A stretch of DNA of 64,000 nucleotides. Source: Candidatus Poribacteria bacterium (GTDB taxonomy: Bacteria; Poribacteria; WGA-4E; WGA-3G). The stretch lies in contig JAPPFM010000053.1 of NCBI GenBank assembly GCA_028821605.1, forward strand, positions 1 through 64,000. Direction: 5' to 3'. Shown in pieces: positions 8,362 to 17,805 of this stretch (position 1 is the first letter of the stretch; each line of letters starts with the position of its first letter). The notes beneath the pieces are model-generated. The model worked only from the letters and a program-made list of their open reading frames with translations. It did not search any database and had not been told where the DNA came from. The translations under genes were made by a program, and so were the position numbers.

Positions 8362-9795
8362 TTAATCAAACCGAAGTCTTTCCCGGAATTCACCCAGAAT
8401 GGCAACCCCTCCGCCGTAAAACAGTACTGCCAACGGAATCAACACCCAAATAGAAAGAGATCCCTTCAATAGTGTCAAACCAATCCCCATCATACCGGAG
8501 AGAATTCCTGCTTTCAAAAGAGTGCGGAATATGAGAGGCGTTTCTCGGAATCCAACAATGTTTCTTGAGATGTAGCCGATCCCAAAGATGAGTAGAAATG
8601 CCTCACTTATAACCATTGCTATTGCTGCCCCGACGTGGCTGGAACGCGGAATCAAATATAGATTCAGACAGATGTTCAGGAGTGCAGTTGCGCCCATGAG
8701 AACCGAGAAAGCACGACGTTTGTCTGTTGCCCGAAGCACCGACAACACTGCTGTCGTTAGGAAGATGAGTCCGCCTGCCCAACTGAGCCATTGAAGTGCT
8801 TTCGCGACTTTATTGAGTTCGTCCAGTGTATAGGTCCGCGGAAGTAACACTGTCGTGATTTCGGGAGATAATATTGAAAGCCCAACCGCGAGCGGAAGTC
8901 CACTCAGTACCATCCATCGCATACCGAACGTGTATGCTCCCGGAAATCTCCCTTTTTCTCTCTCCCATGCGCGGGACAAGACAGGGAACATCGCACCCAT
9001 CATAAACGCGCCCGGTAGAATTGTGAAGGCGGTGGCAATCGTATACGCTAAGCCGTACCACGCATTGGCATCTACTCCGTCTGGACTCAATTTTGACAGC
9101 AGAATCGCATCGACGCGAAAATAGAGCAGATGAAAGAGATTGCCAATCGCAAATGGCAATGCCTGCTGCATCAGCACCTTTACTGTCTCTTGACTCGGTT
9201 TGAACTGGAGTGGCGTAAATCGGAAACGGGTAAATCCAACGCTTAAAATCAGGTTAATACAACTCGCTATCAACGTTGCTTGACAGACAGCCACCAGTCC
9301 ATAGTCGAACAGAATCGCGCCACCACCGATTAAGAGAAATCCGACGCGCTCGGCTATTACGGTCAAAGCTTCATATTTCATCTCCTCGTGTGCACGAAAG
9401 ACGCATCTGTATAATTGCGCTAAGGAATTCGCAATCTCTGCGAGTCCTAAAAAAACTATCATCTTCACGATGATCGGCGTGTAGAGATATATACCGCTGA
9501 CAATCATGATGCTGTATGCGATAATAGAAAGGATACAGCGCACGATGAGCGCGTTGCCGAGGTAGTGTCGAGTCTGTTGCAGATGCAATGTCATCTCTCG
9601 GATAAGCGGATTTTGTATGCCGAGTTCTGTCAGGCTTGCCACCAGATTGGTAAGCGCGATTGCAACAAAATAACCGCCGAACTCACTTTCTGAGAAATAA
9701 CGCGGCATGAGCCAAACTGTTATCACGAGTGAGCCGAGGCGGCCGATAAGGTGCGCACTAAAAAGAGAGGACGTATTCTTAAAGATACGGTTCAT
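8362..9795 (-). CDS. Polysaccharide flippase, MATE/Wzx-like
   Basis: A 477-residue, highly hydrophobic protein with roughly 12-14 membrane segments and the N-terminal pattern of the polysaccharide-biosynthesis (RfbX/Wzx) family: SLFSAHLIGRLGSLVITVWLM, then FGGYFVAIALTNLVASLTELG and IREMTLHL. Such proteins flip lipid-linked oligosaccharides across the inner membrane for O-antigen or exopolysaccharide assembly. No glycosyltransferase cluster adjoins it, so the substrate is unknown. The start has a weak ribosome site. Confidence 0.85.
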   Translation of the reverse strand: MNRIFKNTSSLFSAHLIGRLGSLVITVWLMPRYFSESEFGGYFVAIALTNLVASLTELGIQNPLIREMTLHLQQTRHYLGNALIVRCILSIIAYSIMIVSGIYLYTPIIVKMIVFLGLAEIANSLAQLYRCVFRAHEEMKYEALTVIAERVGFLLIGGGAILFDYGLVAVCQATLIASCINLILSVGFTRFRFTPLQFKPSQETVKVLMQQALPFAIGNLFHLLYFRVDAILLSKLSPDGVDANAWYGLAYTIATAFTILPGAFMMGAMFPVLSRAWEREKGRFPGAYTFGMRWMVLSGLPLAVGLSILSPEITTVLLPRTYTLDELNKVAKALQWLSWAGGLIFLTTAVLSVLRATDKRRAFSVLMGATALLNICLNLYLIPRSSHVGAAIAMVISEAFLLIFGIGYISRNIVGFRETPLIFRTLLKAGILSGMMGIGLTLLKGSLSIWVLIPLAVLFYGGGVAILGEFRERLRFD

Positions 9796-9901
9796 CTAAT
9801 TGCTATACTTTACCACTCCAGTTGTAGAGAAAACTCTCATGTGTTGGGTTGTTTCAGTTTACTTTCTTTGTTGATTAATGGATTTTCCGAAACGTTTCAG
9901 G

Positions 9902-10582
9902 TTAATATAATCCAACTCTAACGTAGTTCGGTACCAAGGTCCAATAGTCATCAATATCGCCATTCTTTAGGTGTTGTGTCCCAAGGTGGGCAATAGTCGC
10001 GCCGCGCGGGACGTTGAAAATAGCGTCTACAAAATGGACTCTTTCACCAAGCCTTTCTCGGACTGCGTCCCCGTAAGTTGCGAGTCCATCGCCAACGAAG
10101 TTGATAGGAGCATTTGGAGGTGGGTGTGTATCGAGTTGATCGAGGAAGGCATCAATGGATAAGCAGAGGTCTTCGCTGAGACGCTGCCATTTTGTGTTTG
10201 CTTCAAAAATAGCACCGTAGATTTCACTCCGCCGAGCATCCAAAAGTGGACAGATAACACCGTTTGTCCATCGGAGATTATAGGCGATTGCTTCCAGAGT
10301 TGAGATCCCCACAATCGGTTTGTCGAGAGCGTAGCAGAGGGATTTGATCGTCGCAACTCCGATACGGATACCGGTGAACGATCCGGGTCCAATACCGACA
10401 GCACATCCGTCCAAAGCATCTGCCGTGATGTTCCCCCATTTCAAGACACTATCAATAGCGGGCATAAGTCTGGAGGAGTGTGCTTGGACAATATTGAGCG
10501 TATGCTCAGCAACTAAGTTTTCACCATCTATTAAGGCAACACTCCCGATAGGAGTTGAGGTGTCAATGCCTAAAATTTTCAT
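9902..10582 (-). CDS. tsaB: tRNA threonylcarbamoyladenosine biosynthesis protein TsaB
   Basis: A 226-residue protein opening MKILGIDTSTPIGSVAL and carrying the family's VGIGPGSFTGIRIGVATIKSL and VGISTLEAIA. TsaB is the non-catalytic partner of TsaD; with TsaC/TsaE they form t6A37 on ANN-decoding tRNAs in the cytosol. The ASKHA fold and length are normal. The gene is flanked by unrelated genes rather than by tsaD or rimI. Confidence 0.93.
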   Translation of the reverse strand: MKILGIDTSTPIGSVALIDGENLVAEHTLNIVQAHSSRLMPAIDSVLKWGNITADALDGCAVGIGPGSFTGIRIGVATIKSLCYALDKPIVGISTLEAIAYNLRWTNGVICPLLDARRSEIYGAIFEANTKWQRLSEDLCLSIDAFLDQLDTHPPPNAPINFVGDGLATYGDAVRERLGERVHFVDAIFNVPRGATIAHLGTQHLKNGDIDDYWTLVPNYVRVGLY

Positions 10583-10642
10583 CCTTTGATTTTCGTGTTC
10601 CCTAACTTCTGGAATTATAAAGCGTGGTTTTTCTCGTGAAAG

Positions 10643-10670
10643 TCCCGAAGGGTTTTCAAGCCCTTCGGGA
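10643..10670. repeat. Palindromic hairpin
   Basis: A perfect 10-pair stem (TCCCGAAGGG with its complement) and an 8-base loop lie between the end of the LamG gene and the start of tsaB. Without a T-run on either strand it is a weak terminator candidate; it may be a small dispersed palindrome. Confidence 0.5.
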
Positions 10671-10700
10671 ATCTAACACAAAAACGAGCGTTCCAAACAC

Positions 10701-11483
10701 CTACTTCATTTTTACCCTTGCCCAAGTCGTGGCAAGTTTACCGAGTGCCTCCACATCAAGCGTGTTTGGTAGCAATTTTTTAATTTCCGCCTGACTGAGC
10801 ACAGAGGCGTAGATTCGTGAATCTTCAATGTGAGCGTCAAGATCGCCTGGACCGCCGCCTAAACCACCGTGACGCTTGCCCCAAATCGCCTCGGCATCGT
10901 TATTATCAAAGGTGACAAATTGACCAAATGTATAGTCGCCAATTTCGTCCCCGTTACGATATATTCTCACACGCGCCGTTCCACCATCATCTTCATACGA
11001 GATCGCCATCATAATCAACTCACCCGCTTTCTTTTCCTCAAATCCAGGCTCTGGATCCTTGGTGCGGTGAAACCATCCGCTACCTGCCATCCAACGATGA
11101 TGCTGGCGTTCTCCAAAGACAATTGCATCAAATGTGGGATCGGAGAGGCGGTCGATCGTCAATATCGAGCCTTTTTGAACGTCAAGGTCATCCATGATCG
11201 CCCACGACACCAACGTCTTTTCTCCGATATCGGGACCATCATACCCACTGGCGATTGCCCACTTACCGAGATCGACATTCAATTGCCCATCCTTGATCTC
11301 AGCACCCATGAGTGTGATGTCAGCAAAGTTACCCATAAGATCTTCCAGTTCAACGCCTTTCTCAAATGTCCAGTGTCCAACAAGGGTGTCTGCCTTTTCC
11401 GCCTGTCCGAACACCGGTACTGATACGTTGAGCAGAAGCAGCACCGAGCACATCCAGGTGCAATAGTGTTTCAGGTCCTTCAT
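10701..11483 (-). CDS. Secreted LamG/concanavalin-like domain protein
   Basis: The ATG at 11483 (260 residues) is preceded by GGAGGAGATAATC. A signal peptide (MKDLKHYCTWMCSVLLLLNVSVPVFG) leads into a beta-rich domain with the opening LVGHWTFEKGVELEDLMGN, repeated GxW motifs, IYRNGDEIGDY and DSRIYASVLSQAEIKKLL near the end, the LamG/laminin-G-like fold. Such domains bind glycans or matrix on the cell surface or outside. No catalytic domain is present. This is a recurrent architecture in Poribacteria and Planctomycetes (recalled, not searched). Confidence 0.85.
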   Translation of the reverse strand: MKDLKHYCTWMCSVLLLLNVSVPVFGQAEKADTLVGHWTFEKGVELEDLMGNFADITLMGAEIKDGQLNVDLGKWAIASGYDGPDIGEKTLVSWAIMDDLDVQKGSILTIDRLSDPTFDAIVFGERQHHRWMAGSGWFHRTKDPEPGFEEKKAGELIMMAISYEDDGGTARVRIYRNGDEIGDYTFGQFVTFDNNDAEAIWGKRHGGLGGGPGDLDAHIEDSRIYASVLSQAEIKKLLPNTLDVEALGKLATTWARVKMK

Positions 11484-11720
11484 GATTATCTCCTCCACTG
11501 TTAATTTAGGTTGAGATTTTCCAAAGACAGCTGAAATTCAAATACAGTATTTGCCTCTATCCATCTTGCGGACTGCCACAGATTTGGAAGCAGGAATTTG
11601 CCTCACAGCGTGCATCCGCTAACAAATATTCAGACTGAGTGTATCACGTCTGGGAAAAAAGTCGTGTTTTTTTCGCATATCTATTTTTCTGTGGGCGATA
11701 ATGCGTGTGTCGTCCTAATC

Positions 11721-12557
11721 TTAATTCAGACCGGAGAGCAGTTTTTCGAGATGTTGTATATTTCGTTCCACTGCTGTGGCATCCGGGGGTGTTTCTGCAA
11801 GTTGGAGGTACTTCTCAAAGGCAGTGATACCTTCACTATACGCGTGATTTTTATAGTATAGATAACCGAGTAGGCGGTAATCGGCTGCGACGTTCGGCAG
11901 CAACCAAGTGATACGTTCGGTCGCGGTCAGTGCTTTGTCATAGTTCTCAAGGAGTGTATAGGCACGCGTTAGGTTCCGCAGAATGCGTGCTAAAATCTCC
12001 TTGTCCGTTGCTTCGGCTAACATATTCGGTTCCAGCAGTACTACTTCGTCGAAATTTGCTTGGAGTTTTGCCCGAAGTGCATCCTCGGTCATGAATGCCC
12101 CATTTTCAAACACGTCCAGCAGAATATCCAAATGTTCACACTGATATTTCACAAGGAAATGCCCTGGGAAATTGACACCGCCGAGCGGCAAACCCGCGCG
12201 CCTACCTACTTCGATATAGACAACGCCCAGCGTGATCGGAATACCTGTCTTTTTGTCGATGACAAAGTTGAGAAAGTTGTTACCTAAGGCGTAATAGTTA
12301 TCGGTATTTCCTGTGAACCCTTTTTCTTCAAAGAGGTAACGGTTCAATTCAGCGATGTGTTGCTCTGGGAGTGTCATCTCTTGAATCCGTTCCCGAACGA
12401 CATCTGCCATCTCATCCAGTTGGTGAAGGTAGCTCTCAATATTGAGTTCACAATACTCGCTTTGCGCAATAAGCAGAGCACCTGTTGCGAGTTGTATTTC
12501 GCCATTATCAAGGTTCGCGAAGGAGGAAAATGGGTCTGTTTGCGATTTCTTTGTCAT
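11721..12557 (-). CDS. SirB1-family transglutaminase-like/TPR protein
   Basis: 278 residues. The centre carries the SirB1 signature (NFVIDKKTGIPITLGVVYIE, RRAGLPLGGVNFPGHFLVKY) and the C-terminal third has TPR-like helices (YDKALTATERITWLLPN...DYRLLGYLYYKNH). The usual transglutaminase Cys is not obvious, so it may be non-enzymatic. The family is widespread, and its cellular role is poorly defined. It is divergent from the tRNA-Ala gene, whose promoter lies just upstream of this start. Confidence 0.85.
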   Translation of the reverse strand: MTKKSQTDPFSSFANLDNGEIQLATGALLIAQSEYCELNIESYLHQLDEMADVVRERIQEMTLPEQHIAELNRYLFEEKGFTGNTDNYYALGNNFLNFVIDKKTGIPITLGVVYIEVGRRAGLPLGGVNFPGHFLVKYQCEHLDILLDVFENGAFMTEDALRAKLQANFDEVVLLEPNMLAEATDKEILARILRNLTRAYTLLENYDKALTATERITWLLPNVAADYRLLGYLYYKNHAYSEGITAFEKYLQLAETPPDATAVERNIQHLEKLLSGLN

Positions 12558-12580
12558 TTTTCCAAAAAAGTAAATTTTTC

Positions 12581-12609
12581 TTGCATTCCCTGAAAATATG
12601 TTGTATAAT
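12581..12609 (+). promoter_or_regulatory. Promoter of tRNA-Ala
   Basis: TTGCAT (12581-12586), a 17-base spacer and a perfect TATAAT (12604-12609) end 17 bases before the mature tRNA 5' end. Confidence 0.8.
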
Positions 12610-12626
12610 TAAAACAATCTTTGTGT

Positions 12627-12699
<73 letters not shown>

Positions 12700-12704
12700 C
12701 TTTT

Positions 12705-13214
12705 TTATTTCGTCCGCTGCTCCGAAAGTGGCTTGGATGTTTCGTCCGTTTTCTTGTTAGTTTGCGCCTTCGCCGTTCTGCGCGGGATGCCATTATCCAG
12801 CACACCTAAGAGCGTTAAATGGAGTTGTGCTCGTGTCGGCAAGGTCTGAACTAACTCTTCCTCAATCCCCTCAATTTGTTCCTGTATTTCCTTCCGGTTC
12901 GCTCGAAATTTGTCCAAAGTTTCTTGGATCTCTGTGTCTTCAGCAAGTGAATCCTTGGCAAACCGATTTAGGGTTTTCAAATCATCGACTGCTTGAATAT
13001 ACTTTTGCCGTTTTAGATCCCACAGTGCTTTCAGTTGTGTTCGCTGTGCTTCTGTTACGCCGAGGTCCGCAAGGGTCTGCTCCTGTTTGTTTTCACTGCT
13101 GTTCTTTTGCGCCCATGCGATGACACCACAAAGTAAAACACATATTAAGATACCCAAGATGTATTTTATCCGGATATATCGGTCCTGGTTTTGTGTTCCC
13201 TTAACTTCTTGCAT
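12705..13214 (-). CDS. Spy/CpxP-like membrane-anchored periplasmic protein
   Basis: 169 residues. A basic N terminus and one membrane segment (IKYILGILICVLLCGVIAWA) act as signal or anchor. A helical, charged region follows with the LTxxQ-like LGVTEAQRTQLKALWDLKR, then a Lys/Thr/Glu-rich tail. This resembles the Spy/CpxP/heavy-metal-sensor helical family, which acts in the periplasm in envelope-stress or metal responses. AGGGGTGAT precedes the start. It runs convergent with the tRNA. Function is inferred only from fold-like features. Confidence 0.7.
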   Translation of the reverse strand: MQEVKGTQNQDRYIRIKYILGILICVLLCGVIAWAQKNSSENKQEQTLADLGVTEAQRTQLKALWDLKRQKYIQAVDDLKTLNRFAKDSLAEDTEIQETLDKFRANRKEIQEQIEGIEEELVQTLPTRAQLHLTLLGVLDNGIPRRTAKAQTNKKTDETSKPLSEQRTK

Positions 13215-13358
13215 AAATTATCACCCCTAACTTTGGTATGGAACATGGTTAGATGTTCTCATACCATAGTAACATGTAAATCATACAGATGTCAAGTTTA
13301 AACGGCGCGCAGAAGTCGTAACAAACATTGACTACGAGATCTCCATGAAAAAAATCAT

Positions 13359-13387
13359 TTGACAAAAAACAACGCATCTATTACAAT
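13359..13387 (+). promoter_or_regulatory. Promoter of the Ski2-like helicase
   Basis: A consensus TTGACA (13359-13364), a 17-base spacer and TACAAT (13382-13387), about 70 bases before the start codon. Confidence 0.7.
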
Positions 13388-13456
13388 TATTTCTAACGTT
13401 ATGCCTCAGATGACTACACGTTACGCGAAGGAGGTTGGAGTGCAAGGGAGAGTTAA

Positions 13457-15919
13457 ATGCTTTACAAGGGCTTAAAACTAGATCGGTTTCAGGAGGAAGC
13501 GATAGCAGCGATTAACCGGGATACCTCGGTGATCGTCACCGCACCAACAGGCGCAGGTAAAACTGTCATCGCTGAGTACGCTGTCGAAAAGTGCATTCAG
13601 GAAGACCGCCGCGTTATCTATACCGCACCGATCAAAGCCTTGAGTAACCAAAAATATAGGGACTTTTACGCTGAATACGGGGAGAAGATTGGTATTGTTA
13701 CAGGCGATGTCGTACTCAATCCGTATGCTCAAGTGCTATTGATGACGACCGAGATTTTTAGGAATACCATCTTTGACGACATTGAAAAGCTACAAGATGT
13801 CTCTTACGTTATCTTTGACGAAATCCATTATATTAATGATATTGAGCGCGGCACGGTGTGGGAAGAGAGCCTTATCTTCGCACCTCAGCATATCAAATTT
13901 GTTTGTTTGAGTGCCACGATCCCGAACATTAATCCATTCGCGGAGTGGATGCAGAGCGTACGGGATATTGACATTGAGATCGTCGAAGAATTAAAACGTC
14001 CGGTCCCGTTGGAGCATCACCTCTATTTTAAAGATTACGGCATCGGTGGAACCGAGCATATCGCTGCTCTTCGCAATATATCGAAACGTGATGCGCGTAA
14101 ACGAAAATCCGCTCCACCTGATGGTAAGAAGAGCGAAGCACTTCCCGCTGACTTTACAGAGACAAAGCTTATTCCGCATCTTCGCCGAGAAAAGCAGTTA
14201 CCCTGCTTGTACTTCTGTTTTAGCCGCAAAGGTTGTGAAGAGAATGCGACTTCATTGGTATACGGATCGCAGCTACAGTTGCTTGATAAAAAACAAAAAA
14301 CACAGATTTTGAGGCAGTTTGATGAGCTGTGTCACCAATTTGACATCGTTGAAGAAAAGAAGATTACCGAATTTCGTAGGTTAGTTAGCTGCGGGATTGC
14401 CTATCACCACGCTGGCATGCTACCGACGCTTAAAGAGGTCGTTGAAAGGTTGTTTACTTCTGGATTAATTCAACTCCTCTTTACCACGGAAACGTTTGCT
14501 GTTGGTATTAATATGCCAGCCTGCTCAGTGGTTTTTGACAGCCTCGAAAAATTTGATGGCATCGGATTTCGATATCTCAAGGCACGGGAATATCACCAGA
14601 TGGCTGGACGCGCCGGCAGGCGTGGTATTGACACCATCGGTTATGTCTATGCCCAAATTGAACCCACTTATGCCGATTCAGGTGAGATTCGGGGGGTTGT
14701 TTCTGAGAAAATAGAGCCCATAGAAAGTCAATTTAATCTTTCCTATTCGAGTATTCTCAACCTTTATCAGAAATATGGCGATGACATCTACGATGTCTAC
14801 ACGATGAGTTTGAGCAATCATCAAAACCGAATGCGGGTCGCTAACCTCAACAACCAAATTGAGACAAAAACAAAGAGACTTCAGACACTACCTAAACCTG
14901 AGTGTATTCACGATGGTATTGATGGAAGCACGCAAATTCAGACGCATTATCGCCAAAAGCGGAACCATGAAAAAAATCTTCAGCGTCTGCATGTAGAGAG
15001 GGGGCAGATTAAATCGAAGACACGAGGGAAAAAGCGGAAAACAGAACGCGTTAAGAAATTGAACGCTGTTCACAAAAAGATTACGCTTCTTCAAAGGGAG
15101 GCCGAGCAAGGTCTTTGTGTAGGATGTGAGCATTTGCACACATGCACTGGAAGATACAAAGCCATTCGTAAAGAAGAGGAGCGGATTCAAAAACTTAAAA
15201 AGAGAATGACGCTAATTGAGAATGATCCAAGGCGGCAGATAGCAGCGCGTCTTAAGGTACTTGAAGAACTCGGCTACATTGAAGCACGAGCACTTCTGCC
15301 TCGTGGGAGTACAGCCGCTCATATCTATGGGTATGAGGTGCCGTTGACCCAGCTTCTATTTAGCGGTTTTTTTGAGCGGCTCACAGAGGACGAAATTAAT
15401 TGTCTCATGGTAGCGATTGTCTCCGAGCCGCGTAAAGACGGATATTTTAAGCCTCTCAAGGACAACCGATTGTTGGATATCCTCTACGAGGTTAGTTCTG
15501 AAATTTCGTTGATTCAATATTTAGAAGTTCAGCACAATGTGACGGAAGTCACGCCTATGTTAGAACTTCGGCTTTGTACTGCGATGCTCGCGTGGAGTCG
15601 TGGCTGTGACTTTGATAGTCTCGAAAAATATGCCCGTTTAGACGCTGGTGATTTCGTCCGTACCTTTCGACTTGTCATTGATCAACTCCGCCAGATTCGC
15701 CGTGCTATGGCTGGTCACACGACTCTCGTTGATAAACTTAACCGGTGTATTGAAAAGATTAACAGGGACGTTGTGGATGCGGAGCGACAACTACGCATTG
15801 GGCAGGAGGGACTTGATGGGACAACATCAAAAGATAGTATAGATGCCGAACAGCCATCCCCGGTTGCACTTGAGAACTCCAATAACGCTGAAGCGGAGAA
15901 TCGAACATCACTTTCTTAG
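13457..15919 (+). CDS. Ski2/Mtr4-like DExH RNA helicase
   Basis: An 820-residue superfamily 2 helicase: Walker A APTGAGKT, YTAPIKALSNQKYRDF, the DEIH box in VIFDEIHYI, SAT motif, AYHHAGM, FATETF-like TTETFAVGINMP and motif VI QMAGRAGRRGID. A Lys-rich insert with a possible zinc cluster (GLCVGCEHLHTC, C-x2-C-x5-C) follows, then a C-terminal helical domain like DSHCT. Bacterial relatives are thought to unwind RNA for processing or decay in the cytosol; the partner nuclease is not in the window. AGGGAG lies 6 bases before the ATG. Stands alone with its own promoter. Confidence 0.9.
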   Translation: MLYKGLKLDRFQEEAIAAINRDTSVIVTAPTGAGKTVIAEYAVEKCIQEDRRVIYTAPIKALSNQKYRDFYAEYGEKIGIVTGDVVLNPYAQVLLMTTEIFRNTIFDDIEKLQDVSYVIFDEIHYINDIERGTVWEESLIFAPQHIKFVCLSATIPNINPFAEWMQSVRDIDIEIVEELKRPVPLEHHLYFKDYGIGGTEHIAALRNISKRDARKRKSAPPDGKKSEALPADFTETKLIPHLRREKQLPCLYFCFSRKGCEENATSLVYGSQLQLLDKKQKTQILRQFDELCHQFDIVEEKKITEFRRLVSCGIAYHHAGMLPTLKEVVERLFTSGLIQLLFTTETFAVGINMPACSVVFDSLEKFDGIGFRYLKAREYHQMAGRAGRRGIDTIGYVYAQIEPTYADSGEIRGVVSEKIEPIESQFNLSYSSILNLYQKYGDDIYDVYTMSLSNHQNRMRVANLNNQIETKTKRLQTLPKPECIHDGIDGSTQIQTHYRQKRNHEKNLQRLHVERGQIKSKTRGKKRKTERVKKLNAVHKKITLLQREAEQGLCVGCEHLHTCTGRYKAIRKEEERIQKLKKRMTLIENDPRRQIAARLKVLEELGYIEARALLPRGSTAAHIYGYEVPLTQLLFSGFFERLTEDEINCLMVAIVSEPRKDGYFKPLKDNRLLDILYEVSSEISLIQYLEVQHNVTEVTPMLELRLCTAMLAWSRGCDFDSLEKYARLDAGDFVRTFRLVIDQLRQIRRAMAGHTTLVDKLNRCIEKINRDVVDAERQLRIGQEGLDGTTSKDSIDAEQPSPVALENSNNAEAENRTSLS

Positions 15920-16089
15920 TGAGTTGGCTTTCAGATTGTAACGCTCTGAAAATTGCTTGTAATGTGAAATAAATTATATTACAATCGTGTAATAAATGGG
16001 TGTAAATACTGGCTATCCAGACGCAGTGCCATTCAGTGTGCGAAGATACCAGCACCCTCGGTAAGGTAAAAAATAAAGGAGAATCATAT

Positions 16090-16632
16090 ATGGCAAATCA
16101 AGACTTTGACTTAGCCGGTGCCCTCAAGGTACGCCCGGCTGAAGAAGATGATGCGGCACATTTACACGCGTATTGTTTCCCTGAAAAAACCAAAGCGGAA
16201 GTTACAGAAGAACTGCAAGCCGACTTGGAAGCGGACAGTGGAACACACCGACTCGTTGCGGAAGCCAGTGGATACCCGATTGGACAGATTACCGTGAAGC
16301 GGAATGCAGCCGACCCCGACAGCGCAGAAGTCGGAAACCTTGCAGTGTCTGGTCCCTTTCGGCAATTAGGGGTAGCAGATCATCTTATGAAAGCTGCTGA
16401 AGATACCGCTGCTGGAGACGGCGCGAAAACCCTTGAAATTGAACTTCCGTCCTCAGAAACAAATGTCATCCAGCGATATAAAGACTGGGGATTTTCTGAA
16501 AAACCGCTTGTTATCCTCCAGAAAGCACTTGGTGATTCTGAAGAGGAAGAGGAAGAAGTAGAAGAGGCAAGCGCAGAGGAGAATGAATCTGCTGAGACAG
16601 GCGCAGAACAGCAGGAACTCCTTGGCACCTAA
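16090..16632 (+). CDS. GNAT family N-acetyltransferase with acidic tail
   Basis: The ATG at 16090 (180 residues) is set by AAGGAG at 16076-16081; an upstream in-frame ATG at 16036 has no site. Residues 10-150 form a GNAT fold: LKVRPAEEDDAAHLHAY, then the acetyl-CoA loop AVSGPFRQLGVADHLM (RxxGxA type) and RYKDWGFSEKPLV. The last 35 residues are almost pure Glu/Ser/Ala. The acceptor substrate is unknown; the acidic tail might mediate protein contacts. Confidence 0.85.
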   Translation: MANQDFDLAGALKVRPAEEDDAAHLHAYCFPEKTKAEVTEELQADLEADSGTHRLVAEASGYPIGQITVKRNAADPDSAEVGNLAVSGPFRQLGVADHLMKAAEDTAAGDGAKTLEIELPSSETNVIQRYKDWGFSEKPLVILQKALGDSEEEEEEVEEASAEENESAETGAEQQELLGT

Positions 16633-16742
16633 CGGCACGTAGGTCCTGTTCAATCTAATTTTGGGTATGGGAGTGAACCGTCCCAACAATGCTTCTGTGC
16701 AGCGGTTCGTTCCCACCACATGAACGCGTAGGAGAATGGATT

Positions 16743-17627
16743 ATGAAAAAAATCTGGCTTGCCTTTACACTTGTCCTCTTTGTTGTGGGGTGCGGCACCC
16801 AGAACGAAAACCTTGCGAAGGGAAAAGAACTAATAAAATCGGATAAACGGCGCAAGGAGGAACGCGCTGTCCGAGAATTTAAACTCGCACTTCAACAACC
16901 GACGGATAATGCCGAGGCACACTATCTCCTTGGATTTTACAACTCTCAGGAATTTTACGAGCCTGACACCACGGATTGGCAGGAAGCGTCAATTGCTGCA
17001 CGCGGCGAACAGATGTTCCTTGCGTATCAAGCAGAGCAGGGTAAATATCTTGAAAGACTCGTTTTTGAGACACTCCGCGATGACGACTTGGATGTCCAAA
17101 ATGCTGCGCTTGACGCGCTAAAACGGATCTATGAGAAAGGCGACCGGAAACGGCTCCTGAACCAACTCCAAAAGGCGATTAAGTCCAAAGACAATCGTGA
17201 TAGGCATAATGCCCATTGGGTTTTAGGGCACCTCGGTAAGGATGACCCGGGAACAGTTGTTCCTATTTTGGTAAAACTTTTGGATCATGGGAGAATGGAA
17301 ACTCGTTTGAATGCTGTCAAGGCACTCGGAGAAGCTGGAAGCGAAGAGGCTATTCCAGCACTCGCTGCACTGATTGAGTCCGGTTCTGCGAAATGGAAGC
17401 GTGACCGGGAAGAACCTGAGGTTCGGCAACTCGCTGTGGAAGCACTCGGAAAAATTGGAGGTACTGCTGTTCCCGAGTTAGTCAAGATTGTACAGAACAA
17501 GGGTTCATCGCTGCGCGTTGATGCTATCCGCGCTTTGGCTATACTCGGTGACGAAAAAGTTGTGGAACCCCTCTTAGATGCTTTGAAAGAACAGAGCAGT
17601 CGAGAGGTCGTCATTCCTCTTAATTGA
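16743..17627 (+). CDS. HEAT-repeat lipoprotein
   Basis: The ATG at 16743 follows AGGAGAATGGATT. The 294-residue product has a lipoprotein signal (KKIWLAFTLVLFVVGC, lipobox ending at Cys), then a TPR-like helical region (AVREFKLALQQPTDNAEAHYLLG) and at least four HEAT/PBS-lyase-type repeats (NAVKALGEAGSEEAIPALAAL, LAVEALGKIGGTAVPELV, DAIRALAILGDEKVVEPLLDAL). It is likely anchored to the outer or inner membrane as a protein-interaction scaffold. The C terminus ends abruptly inside a repeat, 42 bases before a MITE-like element. Confidence 0.88.
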   Translation: MKKIWLAFTLVLFVVGCGTQNENLAKGKELIKSDKRRKEERAVREFKLALQQPTDNAEAHYLLGFYNSQEFYEPDTTDWQEASIAARGEQMFLAYQAEQGKYLERLVFETLRDDDLDVQNAALDALKRIYEKGDRKRLLNQLQKAIKSKDNRDRHNAHWVLGHLGKDDPGTVVPILVKLLDHGRMETRLNAVKALGEAGSEEAIPALAALIESGSAKWKRDREEPEVRQLAVEALGKIGGTAVPELVKIVQNKGSSLRVDAIRALAILGDEKVVEPLLDALKEQSSREVVIPLN

Positions 17628-17668
17628 ACTGCGATCCGTTCGCGCTGCTTACAAGCCGAAACTTATTC

Positions 17669-17781
17669 AGGATTTACGCACACTCCTTTGCTGGCGAGGT
17701 GTTTTTGCTGGGGTGTTTCCCCTAGTAACCTCGCCAACGGCACATAATGTGTAGGTCTCATGGAAAAATTGCGTAAGTCCT
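17669..17781. mobile_element. MITE-like element, family A (copy 2, with insert)
   Basis: The ends AGGATTTACGCA and TGCGTAAGTCCT are inverted repeats with one mismatch. The central palindrome arm GCTGGCGAGGT is separated from its partner ACCTCGCCA by an insert. Bases 17699-17728 recur almost perfectly (one change, inverted) at 46670-46699. It lies between the two HEAT lipoprotein genes. Confidence 0.75.
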
Positions 17782-17805
17782 ATGATTAAATGAAAAGGAT
17801 TCTGT

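Noticed and set aside
10643-10670. Strong hairpin as a terminator of the LamG gene
   Set aside because: No T-run follows on either strand, so it is listed only as a palindrome.
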